DNA of 64,000 nucleotides from an uncultured Clostridia bacterium (GTDB taxonomy: Bacteria > Bacillota > Clostridia > Christensenellales > Borkfalkiaceae), in assembly GCA_944372575.1 (NCBI GenBank), contig CALVZS010000001.1, forward strand, positions 62,001 to 126,000, read 5' to 3'. The position numbers and the translations under genes were made by a program. Under the pieces are notes generated by a model. That model was not told where the DNA came from. It ran no database searches and was given only the letters and a program-made list of their open reading frames with translations. Positions 27,884 to 37,020 of the stretch are shown here, in pieces. Every line of letters begins with the position of its first letter. Within the stretch, counting starts at the first letter, position 1.

Positions 27884-28459
27884 TCACTCTGCGCGGAACA
27901 CGACGCTCTCATCCGTCATGGAATCGATGATGGCGAGAGAGTCGACACGGATCCCCTCGGCACGGAGTTTGTCCCCCGCGCCCTGAAATCCCTTTTCAAT
28001 GGCGATGGCGCAGCCGACAAGGTGTGCCTCTGCATTCTCGATAATGCGGATGAGGCCGCGCACGGCGTTGCCGTTGGCGAGAAAGTCATCCACGATGAGG
28101 ACGTCATCGCCCTTCTTGATATAGTCCTTTGCAACGGCGATCTCATACGTCTCCTTGTGCGTGAAGGAATAGACGGATGCCGTATACACTTCCTTGGGCA
28201 TATTGGCGCTCTTGTGCTTTTTGGCGAATACGCTGGGAACGTGCAGGGCAATCCCCGCCGCAACGGCAATAGCGATGCCGGAGGATTCCACCGTCAGCAC
28301 GCGGGTGATCTTCTCGCCTGCATACAGGCGTGCAATCTCGCGTCCGATCTCCATGATAAAATCGGAGTCCATCTGCTGATTGAGGAAGCTCCCCACTTTG
28401 AGTACGTTCCCGGGAAGGACGGTTCCTTCCGCAAGGATCTTTTCTTCAAGCGCCTTCAT
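27884..28459 (-). CDS. xpt: xanthine phosphoribosyltransferase
   Basis: 191 aa, the normal size of Bacillus Xpt, which salvages xanthine to XMP with PRPP. The N-terminus LEEKILAEGTVLPGNVLKVGSFLNQQMD is highly characteristic, and the PRPP loop is VLIVDDFLANGNAV. AAGGATTACC precedes the ATG. It starts the operon of xpt, lipoprotein, ATPase and two permeases, so uptake and salvage are co-expressed. No purine riboswitch was found in its leader. Confidence 0.95.
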   Translation of the reverse strand: MKALEEKILAEGTVLPGNVLKVGSFLNQQMDSDFIMEIGREIARLYAGEKITRVLTVESSGIAIAVAAGIALHVPSVFAKKHKSANMPKEVYTASVYSFTHKETYEIAVAKDYIKKGDDVLIVDDFLANGNAVRGLIRIIENAEAHLVGCAIAIEKGFQGAGDKLRAEGIRVDSLAIIDSMTDESVVFRAE

Positions 28460-28490
28460 TGGTAATCCTTATGGAAAATGTATAATAACA

Positions 28491-28519
28491 CTATATCACA
28501 ATCGGGAGCATAAGTCAAT
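28491..28519 (-). promoter_or_regulatory. sigma-A promoter for xpt and transporter operon
   Basis: Minus strand: -35 TTGACT (28514-28519), 17-nt spacer, -10 TATAGT (28491-28496), giving a leader of about 25 nt. That is too short for a purine riboswitch. Confidence 0.85.
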
Positions 28520-28581
28520 TAAATCGACGAAGCGAGCGCCTCTTCCGAAAAAAATATTTTGCAGGATTTTCACACACTCTT

Positions 28582-28618
28582 AAAAAACGGGCGCGGTTCC
28601 CGTTCAGAAACGCGCCCG
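28582..28618 (-). terminator. intrinsic terminator of the eight-gene AAA/GH3 operon
   Basis: Stem CGGGCGCG/CGCGCCCG (28588-28595 and 28611-28618) with a 15-nt loop, followed on the minus strand by six T. It lies 8 nt after the last stop codon of the operon. Confidence 0.88.
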
Positions 28619-28625
28619 GATTCAG

Positions 28626-30572
28626 TCAGAACCGCCACTGCAGCCATCCGGCTGTCACCGTGATATTGTAATTATACGTCACGTCATTTCCTTCAAGGTC
28701 ATAGATGACGATACGGGATATGGTATTTTCAACGGGGATTCCCTGCGACGGATACAGTACGCCCGTGACGTCCGCCTCAAGATACTGCCCCTGCGCGAGC
28801 GAGCCGAACGAGATCCAGTAGGCGGGATCATACCATGAATCGCCGTAGAGCGGCTCCCCGTTCCAATCGGCAGACACGGAAATGCTCGTCACACCGATGG
28901 GACGCGGCAGAATGCGCAGCGCGCACATGCCCCCGTCCTCGTAGCGCAGGAGATTTTCCGACATGACGTCCCGCCCCGTGACGGGATCGGTCGCCGAGAC
29001 GCACGCCTCCCCGAAGTCCGCCGCCCAAAGCTCCCCCGCATCCGTGCGCGCGGGAAAGGCACAGGACACCTCGACGTCGGGCGGCTTGACGACGGAATAG
29101 TCCTCCTCCGTCAGCGAATGGGGCTGCCCGTCATAGTAGATTTCAACACTGTAGAAGGTGACGATGATCTCCGTCTTGACGCGCAGCTTTCCGTACTCGT
29201 AGGAAAAGTCATAGCAGTCCGTAACGTCGCCGCCGTCCGCTGCCGTCACGGTGAACTCGAGCGCATTGTCCACATAGCGCACCTCCGTTTCGCTGTCCGT
29301 GATGTCATAGAGCGTGTTTGCGCGCACGGAGGCGGGCGTCGGGGAGAGCGTATCACCTTCCGCAAGCCCGTAGGGCGAAGTCCCGGCAATGCCGTAATCC
29401 CCGGGCGCGGACGCCATGAACCCCACGCCGTGCTGATAGATCCAGGTGCGCGATGCCGTCCGGACGGTGACGGGGCGGGGCGTCACGGTGAGCGTGCCGC
29501 CGTCGCTGCGGAAGGAATAGTTGGCGGTCACCTCCCTTCCCGCGCCGTCAAAGACGGCAAGATCGGGCAGATTGGCAGCGCTGCCCGCCAGCGTGAGCGA
29601 CGCGTCGGCAACGACGCGCAGGCGATGCCCCGCGACGAGTTCCCCCTCCGCCCGAAAGGAGGGCGCGGTGAGCGGCGTGCCGTCATACATCTTCTGCGCG
29701 CTGTCCGCCCGGATGACGATCTCGCGCGGCAGCACCGTGAGTACCGCTTCCCGCCACTCCACGGCGTACCATTCGGTCACATCCTCCCCCGCCGCATTGT
29801 AAACGGTGAGGGCGGGACGATTGTCCGTTGTGCCGGCATCCGTAAGCTCGTCCCAGGCGAATTCCATCCGGTCGCCCTCCGCAAGCGTGCCGCTCTCCAC
29901 CTCGCACGAGGGCGCCGAGAGCGGCATGCCGTCATATACCTTCTGCGCGCTCTGCGGCGCGAGCGTGATCGGACGGGCGAGCTGCTCCGCCTCCGCCTTG
30001 CAAGCGGAGATCGAATAGCAGTCGGTCACGTCCTCCCCCGCCCCGTTGACAACGGAGCACACCTGTACCTCCACCTCATACGTCTGTCCCGTGAGAGGGC
30101 GGTAGGAAAATGCCACATCGCCGAGGCTGTCCGCATAGGCAAGGGTGGCGGTGACGGCGGGATCCTCGCCGTAGAGGAATGTATCCGCCGCCTGCACTTC
30201 CAGCGCGCGGGGCAGGACGGAAAAAGTGAACACGTCCCCGTATTTTTCTCCCGATATGCCGCGGGACACGGCGCGCACCTCATATTCCCCGACACGGGTC
30301 GGCTGCTCCGGCGACCACTCGTCCGTCCCCTTTTCGCGGTACTCCGCCGCTGCGCTGCCGAACACAGCCTTTGCCCGGAAACCGACGGGCGCGCCGTACT
30401 CGACGGAGGCAGGACAGAACTGATCGTAGAGATTGCCCGCCACCGCACACAGCGTGATGATGAGCGCGGCGATCAGTACGAGCGCGGCAAGGAGGAGGAA
30501 GCGGAACTTCCAAAATTTGTCGAGCACGCGGACTCCGCGCTCGAGTTTTTCCTTATAAGAACGATAGAGCAT
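28626..30572 (-). CDS. membrane-anchored surface protein with MBG/YDG-type repeats
   Basis: 648 aa. One N-terminal membrane helix (about 24-46) after a basic cytoplasmic segment; the rest should be outside. The exported part is a chain of beta-rich modules. Two are marked by SAQKVYDGMPLSAPS and SAQKMYDGTPLTAPS, and others by EDVTDCY, EDVTEWY, REVTANY and NDVTYNY ends, each about 85 residues. This is the MBG/YDG-like pattern of bacterial surface proteins. The same SAxKxYDGxPL repeat occurs in the transglutaminase encoded upstream, so the two probably act together. No sorting motif or catalytic site was recognised. Last gene of the operon. Confidence 0.8.
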   Translation of the reverse strand: MLYRSYKEKLERGVRVLDKFWKFRFLLLAALVLIAALIITLCAVAGNLYDQFCPASVEYGAPVGFRAKAVFGSAAAEYREKGTDEWSPEQPTRVGEYEVRAVSRGISGEKYGDVFTFSVLPRALEVQAADTFLYGEDPAVTATLAYADSLGDVAFSYRPLTGQTYEVEVQVCSVVNGAGEDVTDCYSISACKAEAEQLARPITLAPQSAQKVYDGMPLSAPSCEVESGTLAEGDRMEFAWDELTDAGTTDNRPALTVYNAAGEDVTEWYAVEWREAVLTVLPREIVIRADSAQKMYDGTPLTAPSFRAEGELVAGHRLRVVADASLTLAGSAANLPDLAVFDGAGREVTANYSFRSDGGTLTVTPRPVTVRTASRTWIYQHGVGFMASAPGDYGIAGTSPYGLAEGDTLSPTPASVRANTLYDITDSETEVRYVDNALEFTVTAADGGDVTDCYDFSYEYGKLRVKTEIIVTFYSVEIYYDGQPHSLTEEDYSVVKPPDVEVSCAFPARTDAGELWAADFGEACVSATDPVTGRDVMSENLLRYEDGGMCALRILPRPIGVTSISVSADWNGEPLYGDSWYDPAYWISFGSLAQGQYLEADVTGVLYPSQGIPVENTISRIVIYDLEGNDVTYNYNITVTAGWLQWRF

Positions 30573-30582
30573 CTCGCCTCCG

Positions 30583-32484
30583 TCAGATGACGCGCAGCGT
30601 GCCGTAGCGGACTTCGATTGCGTAATTGCCCGTCACATCGTTGCCGTCCTCATCATATATGGTAAGAAAGACGACGCCGTTCTCACTCTTGCCGCGCTCC
30701 GTCCGCGCGCCCGAGAGTTCGACGCGCATCCGATGCCCCTCAACCAGTCCGTAATACCCTTCCAATGTGTAATCGGCACAAGTGAGCGGCGTGCCGTCGT
30801 ACTCCTTTGTCGCCGAGCCGGTCACGAGTGTGATCGGCCGCGCCTCCACCTCCAGAACGCCGTACTCTTTCTCTATGGCGTAGAGATAGGTCACGTCGTT
30901 GCCGTCCTCATCCAGGATGCGCACACCGCGGAAGAGATTGACGGTCTTTCCCACCGAAGTGAGCTGTGTCCGCGAGCTGATCGCATAGGAATGTCCCGGA
31001 AGCAGGTCGCCTGCCCAGGTCTGCAGGGTCACATCTGCACGCAGCGGCTGCCCGTCATACATTTTGGAGGCGGACGAACTGATAAAGCGAAGAGGCCGCG
31101 CGGCGATCACGTCGCCACCCCAGGAATCCCCGGAACCGGCAGAGCCGGTCACTTCCACATTCACCCAGCCGAAGCCGTCCAGATAGACCTCCACCCACGC
31201 ATGGGCATTGGAGGAGAGAATATTGACGTATGTGTTCGCCTGCGTGTCGCCCACATAGCCGATGACATAACGTGCGGGGATGCCGAGTGCGCGGTAGAGC
31301 AATGTTGCGGCAGAGGCAAAGTGCTGGCACACCCCGGCGCGGTAGCGCGTGAGGAAGGCGGACACGATGTCCTCCTCCTGATCGAGCGCGCGGTCATACC
31401 CGCTGTCATAACGGGCGACATTCTTGATATACTGCGCGATTTCGGCGATGACGCCCTCGCGGTTTTTGTTCCAACCCCGCTCTGCGATGATGGATTGCAG
31501 CAGCTCGTTCGTCCCGTCGGGAACGCTAAGATAGTTCTCATATACAAAGGCGCGGTAGGCGGCCTCCACCGGCTTCATGTCGGCGGGCAGCTCTTCCCGG
31601 GGAAGGCCGTCCCGCACATAGTCGTAGTCATAGCACCAAAGAGAATAGGGAAGTTCCGTGCTCCCGGAGCAGACGACGTCGTCCGTCTGCACGGTGTAAT
31701 TTTCCCCGCCCATCTCTTCGTTATCCAGGTCGAAATAGTAGGGCTGCAGGTACTGCGTGCCGTTGACGATGATCTTCATCCAAACGGAGTTCCACGCCCC
31801 CTGCCCGAGCCGGTAGCTCGGCAGATAGTTCATGCCGTAGCCCTCCGCAACGGGATAGGACACCGCCCCGCCCCACGCCTGCCCGGTGTAGTCCCCGAAG
31901 CTCTTATATCTGAAATACACGCGCGCATCTTCGTCGGCGTAAACCGTGAGCGCAACCGTAGCAAAGCCGAGACTGCCGCCGCCCGTTCCGCCGCTGCCGC
32001 TCTCACCACCGCCCTCCGGGGCGCCGATCTGGCCGCTCTCATCCAGCATGGGAGATCCGCTCCCAGAGCCGCTGCCGCCCGTTCCGCCGCTGCCGCCGCC
32101 CGAAAAATCGGGAAACTGCACGTCTCCCCATTCACCTTGGGATCCGTCTCCCGGTTCACCGCCGGGATCGCCCGACCCGCCCGGATCGTCCCCCGGCTGT
32201 GCGGGATCGTCGCCCGACCCGCCCGGATCGTCCCCCGGCTGTGCGGGATCGTCGCCCGGAATACCGGGGCCGTCCCCGCCGCCGCCCGTTCCGCCGCCTC
32301 CGCCGCCCCCGGGAGGGTCGATGGAGGGCAGGTCTTCGGGAAGATCCAGACCGATATCGGGAAGATCGGGCGTTCCGATGCGGATCCTGCCGAGCGCGAG
32401 GAGCGCTGTCATCGCGATCGCTGCACACAGCAGGATCACGAGTACCGTGCCGACGATATATACCCATTTCGATCTCTTTGACAT
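30583..32484 (-). CDS. membrane-anchored transglutaminase-like protein with C-terminal MBG/YDG-type repeats
   Basis: 633 aa. Helix at about 9-32, then a Gly/Pro/Asp-rich linker (about 45-175) containing two copies of a 14-residue unit (GDDPAQPGDDPGGS). The transglutaminase core (about 350-450) has the catalytic Cys in RAGVCQHFASAATLLYRALG (Cys about 386) and His in SNAHAWVEVYLDGFGW (about 428). The usual third residue Asp appears as Glu (VNVEVT). Two repeats with SASKMYDGQPL and SATKEYDGTPL follow to the end. It may crosslink or cleave surface polymers. It lies 11 nt before the repeat protein. Confidence 0.85.
   Translation of the reverse strand: MSKRSKWVYIVGTVLVILLCAAIAMTALLALGRIRIGTPDLPDIGLDLPEDLPSIDPPGGGGGGGTGGGGDGPGIPGDDPAQPGDDPGGSGDDPAQPGDDPGGSGDPGGEPGDGSQGEWGDVQFPDFSGGGSGGTGGSGSGSGSPMLDESGQIGAPEGGGESGSGGTGGGSLGFATVALTVYADEDARVYFRYKSFGDYTGQAWGGAVSYPVAEGYGMNYLPSYRLGQGAWNSVWMKIIVNGTQYLQPYYFDLDNEEMGGENYTVQTDDVVCSGSTELPYSLWCYDYDYVRDGLPREELPADMKPVEAAYRAFVYENYLSVPDGTNELLQSIIAERGWNKNREGVIAEIAQYIKNVARYDSGYDRALDQEEDIVSAFLTRYRAGVCQHFASAATLLYRALGIPARYVIGYVGDTQANTYVNILSSNAHAWVEVYLDGFGWVNVEVTGSAGSGDSWGGDVIAARPLRFISSSASKMYDGQPLRADVTLQTWAGDLLPGHSYAISSRTQLTSVGKTVNLFRGVRILDEDGNDVTYLYAIEKEYGVLEVEARPITLVTGSATKEYDGTPLTCADYTLEGYYGLVEGHRMRVELSGARTERGKSENGVVFLTIYDEDGNDVTGNYAIEVRYGTLRVI
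32175..32258. repeat. 42-bp tandem repeat inside the transglutaminase linker
   Basis: Two near-identical 42-bp units encode GDDPAQPGDDPGGS twice, with a degenerate third part beside them. Such units change copy number easily, so linker length may vary between strains. Confidence 0.7.
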
Positions 32485-32493
32485 ACTGCCCTC

Positions 32494-33936
32494 CTATCCG
32501 TTGCGCGCGATGCGGCGGATGTATTCCTCACACTCCGCCAGTCTGCCCTCGCCGAACAGTTCGTCCAAAAATGCACAGAGCCCCTCTGCCTCGCTGCGTA
32601 CGTATGCGGCATTGAGGGCGACCAGCTTGCGCAGCACCTTCTTGCAGAGGATATCGTCCAGTGCATCCAGTTCTTCTCCGCCGCACGCGACATAGACGGA
32701 GACGTAGTTGCGGATCTGCTTCATGATGCGGTTGCCGAACGTAATCTGGAAGGTATCGATGAGATACTCGTCCAGCATCTTCAGGCGCCGCTCGTTGCGG
32801 CCGGTCAGTTCAAACCATGCCTGTTCGCTCCCGACGAGGGCGAAAAACTCCTCCGCGGGGAAGGAGACGCTGCCCTGCAGCCGCTCCTCGCCCGAAAGCT
32901 CGAAGCGCTCCGCCTTGTTGTTGAGTTCGAGCACCATTGCGCGGTCATACACCTTGTCGGAGATGGCAAACGTCGAATCGTCGTTGTTGACCGTGCCGAT
33001 AAACCACATGTTCTCGGGCAGCTTGATGCGCCCGTCTTTGAGCCCCTTCGGGTCGTTCTGCCACACGTCGGGGACGACCTCGAGATAGCGCGACTCGGGG
33101 TCGGGGATCTCCAAAAGGGACAAGAATTCCGCGAAGTAGTACTCCACGCGCGCGATATTCAGCTCGTCGAGCACGGTGATATAGATTTGGTTGCTCTCGT
33201 TCGCCTCATACATCTTGTCGAGCAGCATGGTCTCGTTGAACTTTTTGGTAAACTCGTTGTAATAGCCAAGAAGGTCGGTGCGCTCCTTCCACATGGGCTG
33301 TACGGGGATAATGACGGAGGGATTGCCCAGAAATTCACCGAACGCATAGGCGAGCGACGTCTTGCCCGTGCCGGAGATGCCCTGCAGAATGAGGATGTGC
33401 GAGACGGCAAGCCCCGCGATGAATTCGCGGATGACGGAGATGTCGTAATAAAGCCCCAGCCGCGCCGCCGCAAAGATGCGGAATTTTTCGCACAGCGACT
33501 GCAGGGAACGCACGGAATTTTCCGCCGCCGCACGGGGCGCGCTGCGCCTGTCAAGTTCCGCGAGCATCCCGAAGCGGGGCGGCGGAAGCGCATTCTTTTT
33601 CGCCTCCCGTTCGGCGCGCTCGCGCTCGATGCGCTCCGCCGCCTGGCGCAGGGCGTCCTGCCAGACAAAGCGCATCTCGCGCAGCTTTTTCCTGCGGCGC
33701 AGGCCGATGACGAACAGGATGATGAGCAGAACGGGGATGAGCAGCACCCAGATGAGAAGCAGGATACTGTAGACGCCGCCCGCCGCGAAAAACTCCGCAA
33801 TGCCGGCAAAGAATGCATCCCCCAGTCCCGTCACCCGCAGATAGATCAGACCGCCGATGAGCGTTCCGCCCACAACGATCAGCAGCGCAATGAGAAAGAT
33901 CCAGAGTTTGTCGTGCCGTTTACGCGTGCGTTCCAT
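32494..33936 (-). CDS. membrane-anchored McrB-like AAA+ ATPase (paralog 2)
   Basis: 480 aa. Two N-terminal helices (about 11-34 and 55-79), a charged linker, then an AAA+ domain. Walker A QGISGTGKTS is at 185-194, Walker B IYITVLDELN at 251-260, the sensor-1 region at FIGTVNNDDST, and the DRAM arginine near 332. The LDELNIARVEYYF and GNRIMKQI segments resemble the McrB/AAA_5 group rather than classical MoxR. No nuclease partner is adjacent. The central part is nearly identical in DNA to the gene at 35737. Its start overlaps the upstream stop by 17 nt. Confidence 0.85.
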   Translation of the reverse strand: MERTRKRHDKLWIFLIALLIVVGGTLIGGLIYLRVTGLGDAFFAGIAEFFAAGGVYSILLLIWVLLIPVLLIILFVIGLRRRKKLREMRFVWQDALRQAAERIERERAEREAKKNALPPPRFGMLAELDRRSAPRAAAENSVRSLQSLCEKFRIFAAARLGLYYDISVIREFIAGLAVSHILILQGISGTGKTSLAYAFGEFLGNPSVIIPVQPMWKERTDLLGYYNEFTKKFNETMLLDKMYEANESNQIYITVLDELNIARVEYYFAEFLSLLEIPDPESRYLEVVPDVWQNDPKGLKDGRIKLPENMWFIGTVNNDDSTFAISDKVYDRAMVLELNNKAERFELSGEERLQGSVSFPAEEFFALVGSEQAWFELTGRNERRLKMLDEYLIDTFQITFGNRIMKQIRNYVSVYVACGGEELDALDDILCKKVLRKLVALNAAYVRSEAEGLCAFLDELFGEGRLAECEEYIRRIARNG

Positions 33937-35719
33937 CTTCTCTCTCCTTCTCCTGCTGCGAGGCGCCGTCCCCGGCGGCCTCCTCCTGCACCGGCGCGGC
34001 GCTCACGCCCTCTCCGCCCGCATCTGCTGTCTGCTGCGCGCCCTCCTCTTCGGCCTGCGCCGGGCGCGCTTTTTTTGTGCGCGAGCGCAGCCATCCGCCC
34101 AGGATATTGCGCCGAAGCAGCTGTTTTGCGCTCGTCCACTGGCTGCGGGCATACCCGGCAAGCACCTCCAGTTCATGTTCCAGTTCGGTAAACGCCGCCT
34201 CCGACGTGTAGTCATCCGTCTGTGTGAGCAGCCCGTGTTCGCTGCGCAGCGCCGTGAGGCGCGCATGAAGAAGGGCGCACTGCTCTTCCCGTGCGGCGAG
34301 CGCTGCCTGCAGCTGCGTGCGTTCGGCACTGTCCTGCCTGATCTGCGCATCCCGTTCCTGCACCGCCCGTTCGTTCTTTTCGTTGAGCTGCGCGATCTCC
34401 TCCGCTTTTTGGCGGGTGAACTCGACGAGGGCGGCAGCGTGCTGCTCCTCTGCTTCATCCGCCCGGCGGCGGAGTTCCTCCTCGCGTTCATCGCGGCGGG
34501 AAAGCTCCTCGGCGTGGGAGGCGCGCAGTTCCTCCTCCTGAGCGTGGCACGCCTCAATCGTCTGCTGCAGGGCGGTCTTTTCCGCGCTGAGCGCCTCGAT
34601 CTCCGAGCGCGCCTGCACAAGCTGCCCGCTCTCCTTCTCCAGTTCGCCGATGCGCCGTTCGAGCAGCAGCATATATTCCTCGGGCGAACATTTCTTCTCG
34701 CGCATCCGCCGGCGCAGGTTTTCCACCTGCTCCTTCAGCGCGCGCGCCTCCTCCTCCCTGCGCCGGCGCTCCTCCGCCTCATACGCTTCGCGCAGCGCGG
34801 CGCCGATCTCCATGCCGTGTTCATAGGTGAGAAAGGAGAGCAGCAGCACGGGTTCGGCGAACTGCTCCGCGACCGCGCGGTCTGCAAGGTCGACGGCGTG
34901 TTCTTCCCTGCTCACGGTAAAGCCGTCCCGCGTGTAGGCGACGAGAAACTCGTAGAGCGCGACGACCTCCTTGAAGTTTTTATCCATGCGCAGGACGTTG
35001 GTCTTGGTGATGGGCGGTTTGAGCTTATCCGCCTTGGCGACTTCGGACATGAGCGGCGTATGCAAATAGAAATACACCGAACGCTGCAGCCGTTCCAGAT
35101 GCCCGAGCACTTCCCCGAGCTCGCTGCGGCTGCGCAGGTAGGGATCGTCGTCGGACGCCTCGCGCAGCGAAATATCGCATTGCAGGCGGCGCTTGCCGGA
35201 GGTCACAGACTTGTGCAGCACCGCCTCCCCGCGGTAGGTATTCGTCTCGCGGACGATGCGGTTGTAGCGCAGCGAGATGAAGTCGTTGAGCATACACAGC
35301 ACCATGTATAAAAAGCGGTTCTCATACACGGCATAGTTGTTGAGCCGTTCCACGGTAAAGAGCTTTTCGGGGAGCAGATCCTCCCCTTCCGCCGGCTCCC
35401 GCGTGATCAGGTTGCTGTGCCGCGCAAGGTGTTCCGCCGTCTCGCGTGAGACGTGGCGCACCTTCTCGATGGGCTGCACCTCCCCCTCCGAGCGGATGAA
35501 CTGCCGATCCTCATCGATCGCCTTGCCGATAAAGACGAGCCCGCGGTCGATAGCATCCACCCAGTCCTGTTCGACGTGGCAGGTGACCCGGGTGACGCTG
35601 ACCTTGTCCCCCTCTCCCGCCCGCGCAAGCTCGTCACGCAGGACTCTGCTCTCCCGCTCCCTTCCGAGCGCTTCGCGGTACGCGAGGAAGGCTCTGTAAA
35701 ATACATCAAGCTGCCCCAT
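33920..35719 (-). CDS. coiled-coil protein of the AAA/GH3 operon (possibly DUF2357-like)
   Basis: 599 aa, soluble. The N-terminal 330 residues are globular, with a conserved-looking ERLNNYAVYENRFLYMVLCMLNDF block reminiscent of the TPENRF pattern in DUF2357 proteins that pair with McrB-like ATPases. That link is tentative. Residues about 335-530 form a long Glu/Arg/Ala coiled coil, followed by a basic patch (RSRTKKARPAQ) and a disordered Glu/Gln tail. No PD-(D/E)XK nuclease motif was found. The ATG at 35719 follows GGAGGGG. It sits between the two ATPase genes, suggesting a shared partner. Confidence 0.72.
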   Translation of the reverse strand: MGQLDVFYRAFLAYREALGRERESRVLRDELARAGEGDKVSVTRVTCHVEQDWVDAIDRGLVFIGKAIDEDRQFIRSEGEVQPIEKVRHVSRETAEHLARHSNLITREPAEGEDLLPEKLFTVERLNNYAVYENRFLYMVLCMLNDFISLRYNRIVRETNTYRGEAVLHKSVTSGKRRLQCDISLREASDDDPYLRSRSELGEVLGHLERLQRSVYFYLHTPLMSEVAKADKLKPPITKTNVLRMDKNFKEVVALYEFLVAYTRDGFTVSREEHAVDLADRAVAEQFAEPVLLLSFLTYEHGMEIGAALREAYEAEERRRREEEARALKEQVENLRRRMREKKCSPEEYMLLLERRIGELEKESGQLVQARSEIEALSAEKTALQQTIEACHAQEEELRASHAEELSRRDEREEELRRRADEAEEQHAAALVEFTRQKAEEIAQLNEKNERAVQERDAQIRQDSAERTQLQAALAAREEQCALLHARLTALRSEHGLLTQTDDYTSEAAFTELEHELEVLAGYARSQWTSAKQLLRRNILGGWLRSRTKKARPAQAEEEGAQQTADAGGEGVSAAPVQEEAAGDGASQQEKEREDGTHA

Positions 35720-35736
35720 GCGATCCCCCTCCGACC

Positions 35737-37020
35737 TTACACGCTTCTGGCGATGCGGCGGACGTATTCCTTGCAACGCGCCATCCGCCCGTCGCCGAAC
35801 AGTTCATCCAGAAAGCTGCACAGATCCTCCGATTCGCTGCGGATATATGCGGTATTCTGCGTCTCAAGCTTGCGCAGCACCTTCTTGGTCATGATGTCGT
35901 CCAGCGCATCCAGTTCTCCGCCGCCGCACGCCATATAGATGGGAAGGTAGGTGTGGATCTGCCGCATGATGCGGTTGCCGAAGGTGATCTGGAAGTGTTC
36001 GATGAGATATTCGTCGAACTTTCTGAGCTTCTCCATCGTATCGGCGGAGACGGGATGCGCCGCCACCGCCTGCGCGGCGAGCGAAGTAAACTGCTTCGCC
36101 GTGATGCGGACGGTATGCGCGCCGGATGCCTGGAAGGGCTCCGACTTGCGGTCGAGGTTGAGCACCATCGCGCGGTCGTACACCTTGTCGGAGATGGCGA
36201 ACGTCGAATCGTCGTTGTTGGCGGTGCCGACGAACCACATATTCTCGGGCAGCTTGATGCGCCCGTCTTTGAGCCCCTTCGGATCGTCCGGCCACTTGTC
36301 CGAGACGACCTCCAGATAGCGCGACTCGGGATTGGGGATCTCCAAAAGGGACAAGAACTCCGCGAAATAGTACTCCACGCGCGCGATGTTCAGCTCGTCA
36401 AGGATGGTGATGTACATCTCCTCGCGCTCATTTGCCTCATACATCTTCTCTAGAAGCAGCGTCTCGTTAAAGCGCTTGGTGAATTCATTGTAATATCCCA
36501 GAAGGTCGGTGCGCTCCTTCCACATGGGCTGTACGGGGATGATGACGGAGGGATTGTCCAGAAATTCGCCGAACGCGTAGGCGAGCGACGTCTTGCCCGT
36601 ACCCGACATGCCCTGCAGAATGACGATGTGCGAAACGGCAAGCCCCGCGATGAATTCGCGGATGACGGAGATGTCGTAGTACAGCCCCAGCCTGCCCGCC
36701 GCAAAGATGCGGAACTCCTCGCACAGCGCGCTGAGGGTGAGTTCCTCGGGCGCGCCGGTCTCGGGCGCCTCGCTCTGCGCGGCATCGTAGAGCTTGAGCA
36801 TGGAGAAGCGCGACGTATGCTCCGGCTTTTTCTCATCCTCCCTGCGCTCGCGCTCCGCCCTGTCCGATGCCGCCTTCATCTCCCGCGCCGCCGCGTTGAA
36901 GCGGTGTTCGTTGACCATGACGGAGATGACGATGAGCAGCATGATCACAACGATCACGGCGATATAGATGATGAGATAGGTGGGCCGGGTAAGCACCTCC
37001 CAGATTTCTTCCATTGTCAT
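35737..37020 (-). CDS. membrane-anchored McrB-like AAA+ ATPase (paralog 1)
   Basis: 427 aa. A single helix at about 14-36, a charged linker, then the AAA+ domain with Walker A QGMSGTGKTS (136-145), Walker B MYITILDELN, sensor FVGTANNDDST and DRAM arginine. The C-terminal helical part (DEYLIEHFQITFGNRIMRQI...ACGGGELDALDDI) is shared with paralog 2 and, in decayed form, with the GH3 fusion protein. ATG at 37020 follows GGAGAGGGG and overlaps the stop of the fusion gene. The two ATPases may form a hetero-ring. Confidence 0.85.
   Translation of the reverse strand: MTMEEIWEVLTRPTYLIIYIAVIVVIMLLIVISVMVNEHRFNAAAREMKAASDRAERERREDEKKPEHTSRFSMLKLYDAAQSEAPETGAPEELTLSALCEEFRIFAAGRLGLYYDISVIREFIAGLAVSHIVILQGMSGTGKTSLAYAFGEFLDNPSVIIPVQPMWKERTDLLGYYNEFTKRFNETLLLEKMYEANEREEMYITILDELNIARVEYYFAEFLSLLEIPNPESRYLEVVSDKWPDDPKGLKDGRIKLPENMWFVGTANNDDSTFAISDKVYDRAMVLNLDRKSEPFQASGAHTVRITAKQFTSLAAQAVAAHPVSADTMEKLRKFDEYLIEHFQITFGNRIMRQIHTYLPIYMACGGGELDALDDIMTKKVLRKLETQNTAYIRSESEDLCSFLDELFGDGRMARCKEYVRRIARSV

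Noticed and set aside
28460-28520. Possible purine riboswitch before xpt
   Set aside because: The promoter at 28491-28519 leaves only about 25 nt of leader, and none of the conserved purine-aptamer loops is present.
32175-32258. Repeats in the transglutaminase gene as a mobile or regulatory repeat
   Set aside because: They are in frame, encode a flexible linker and are confined to this gene.
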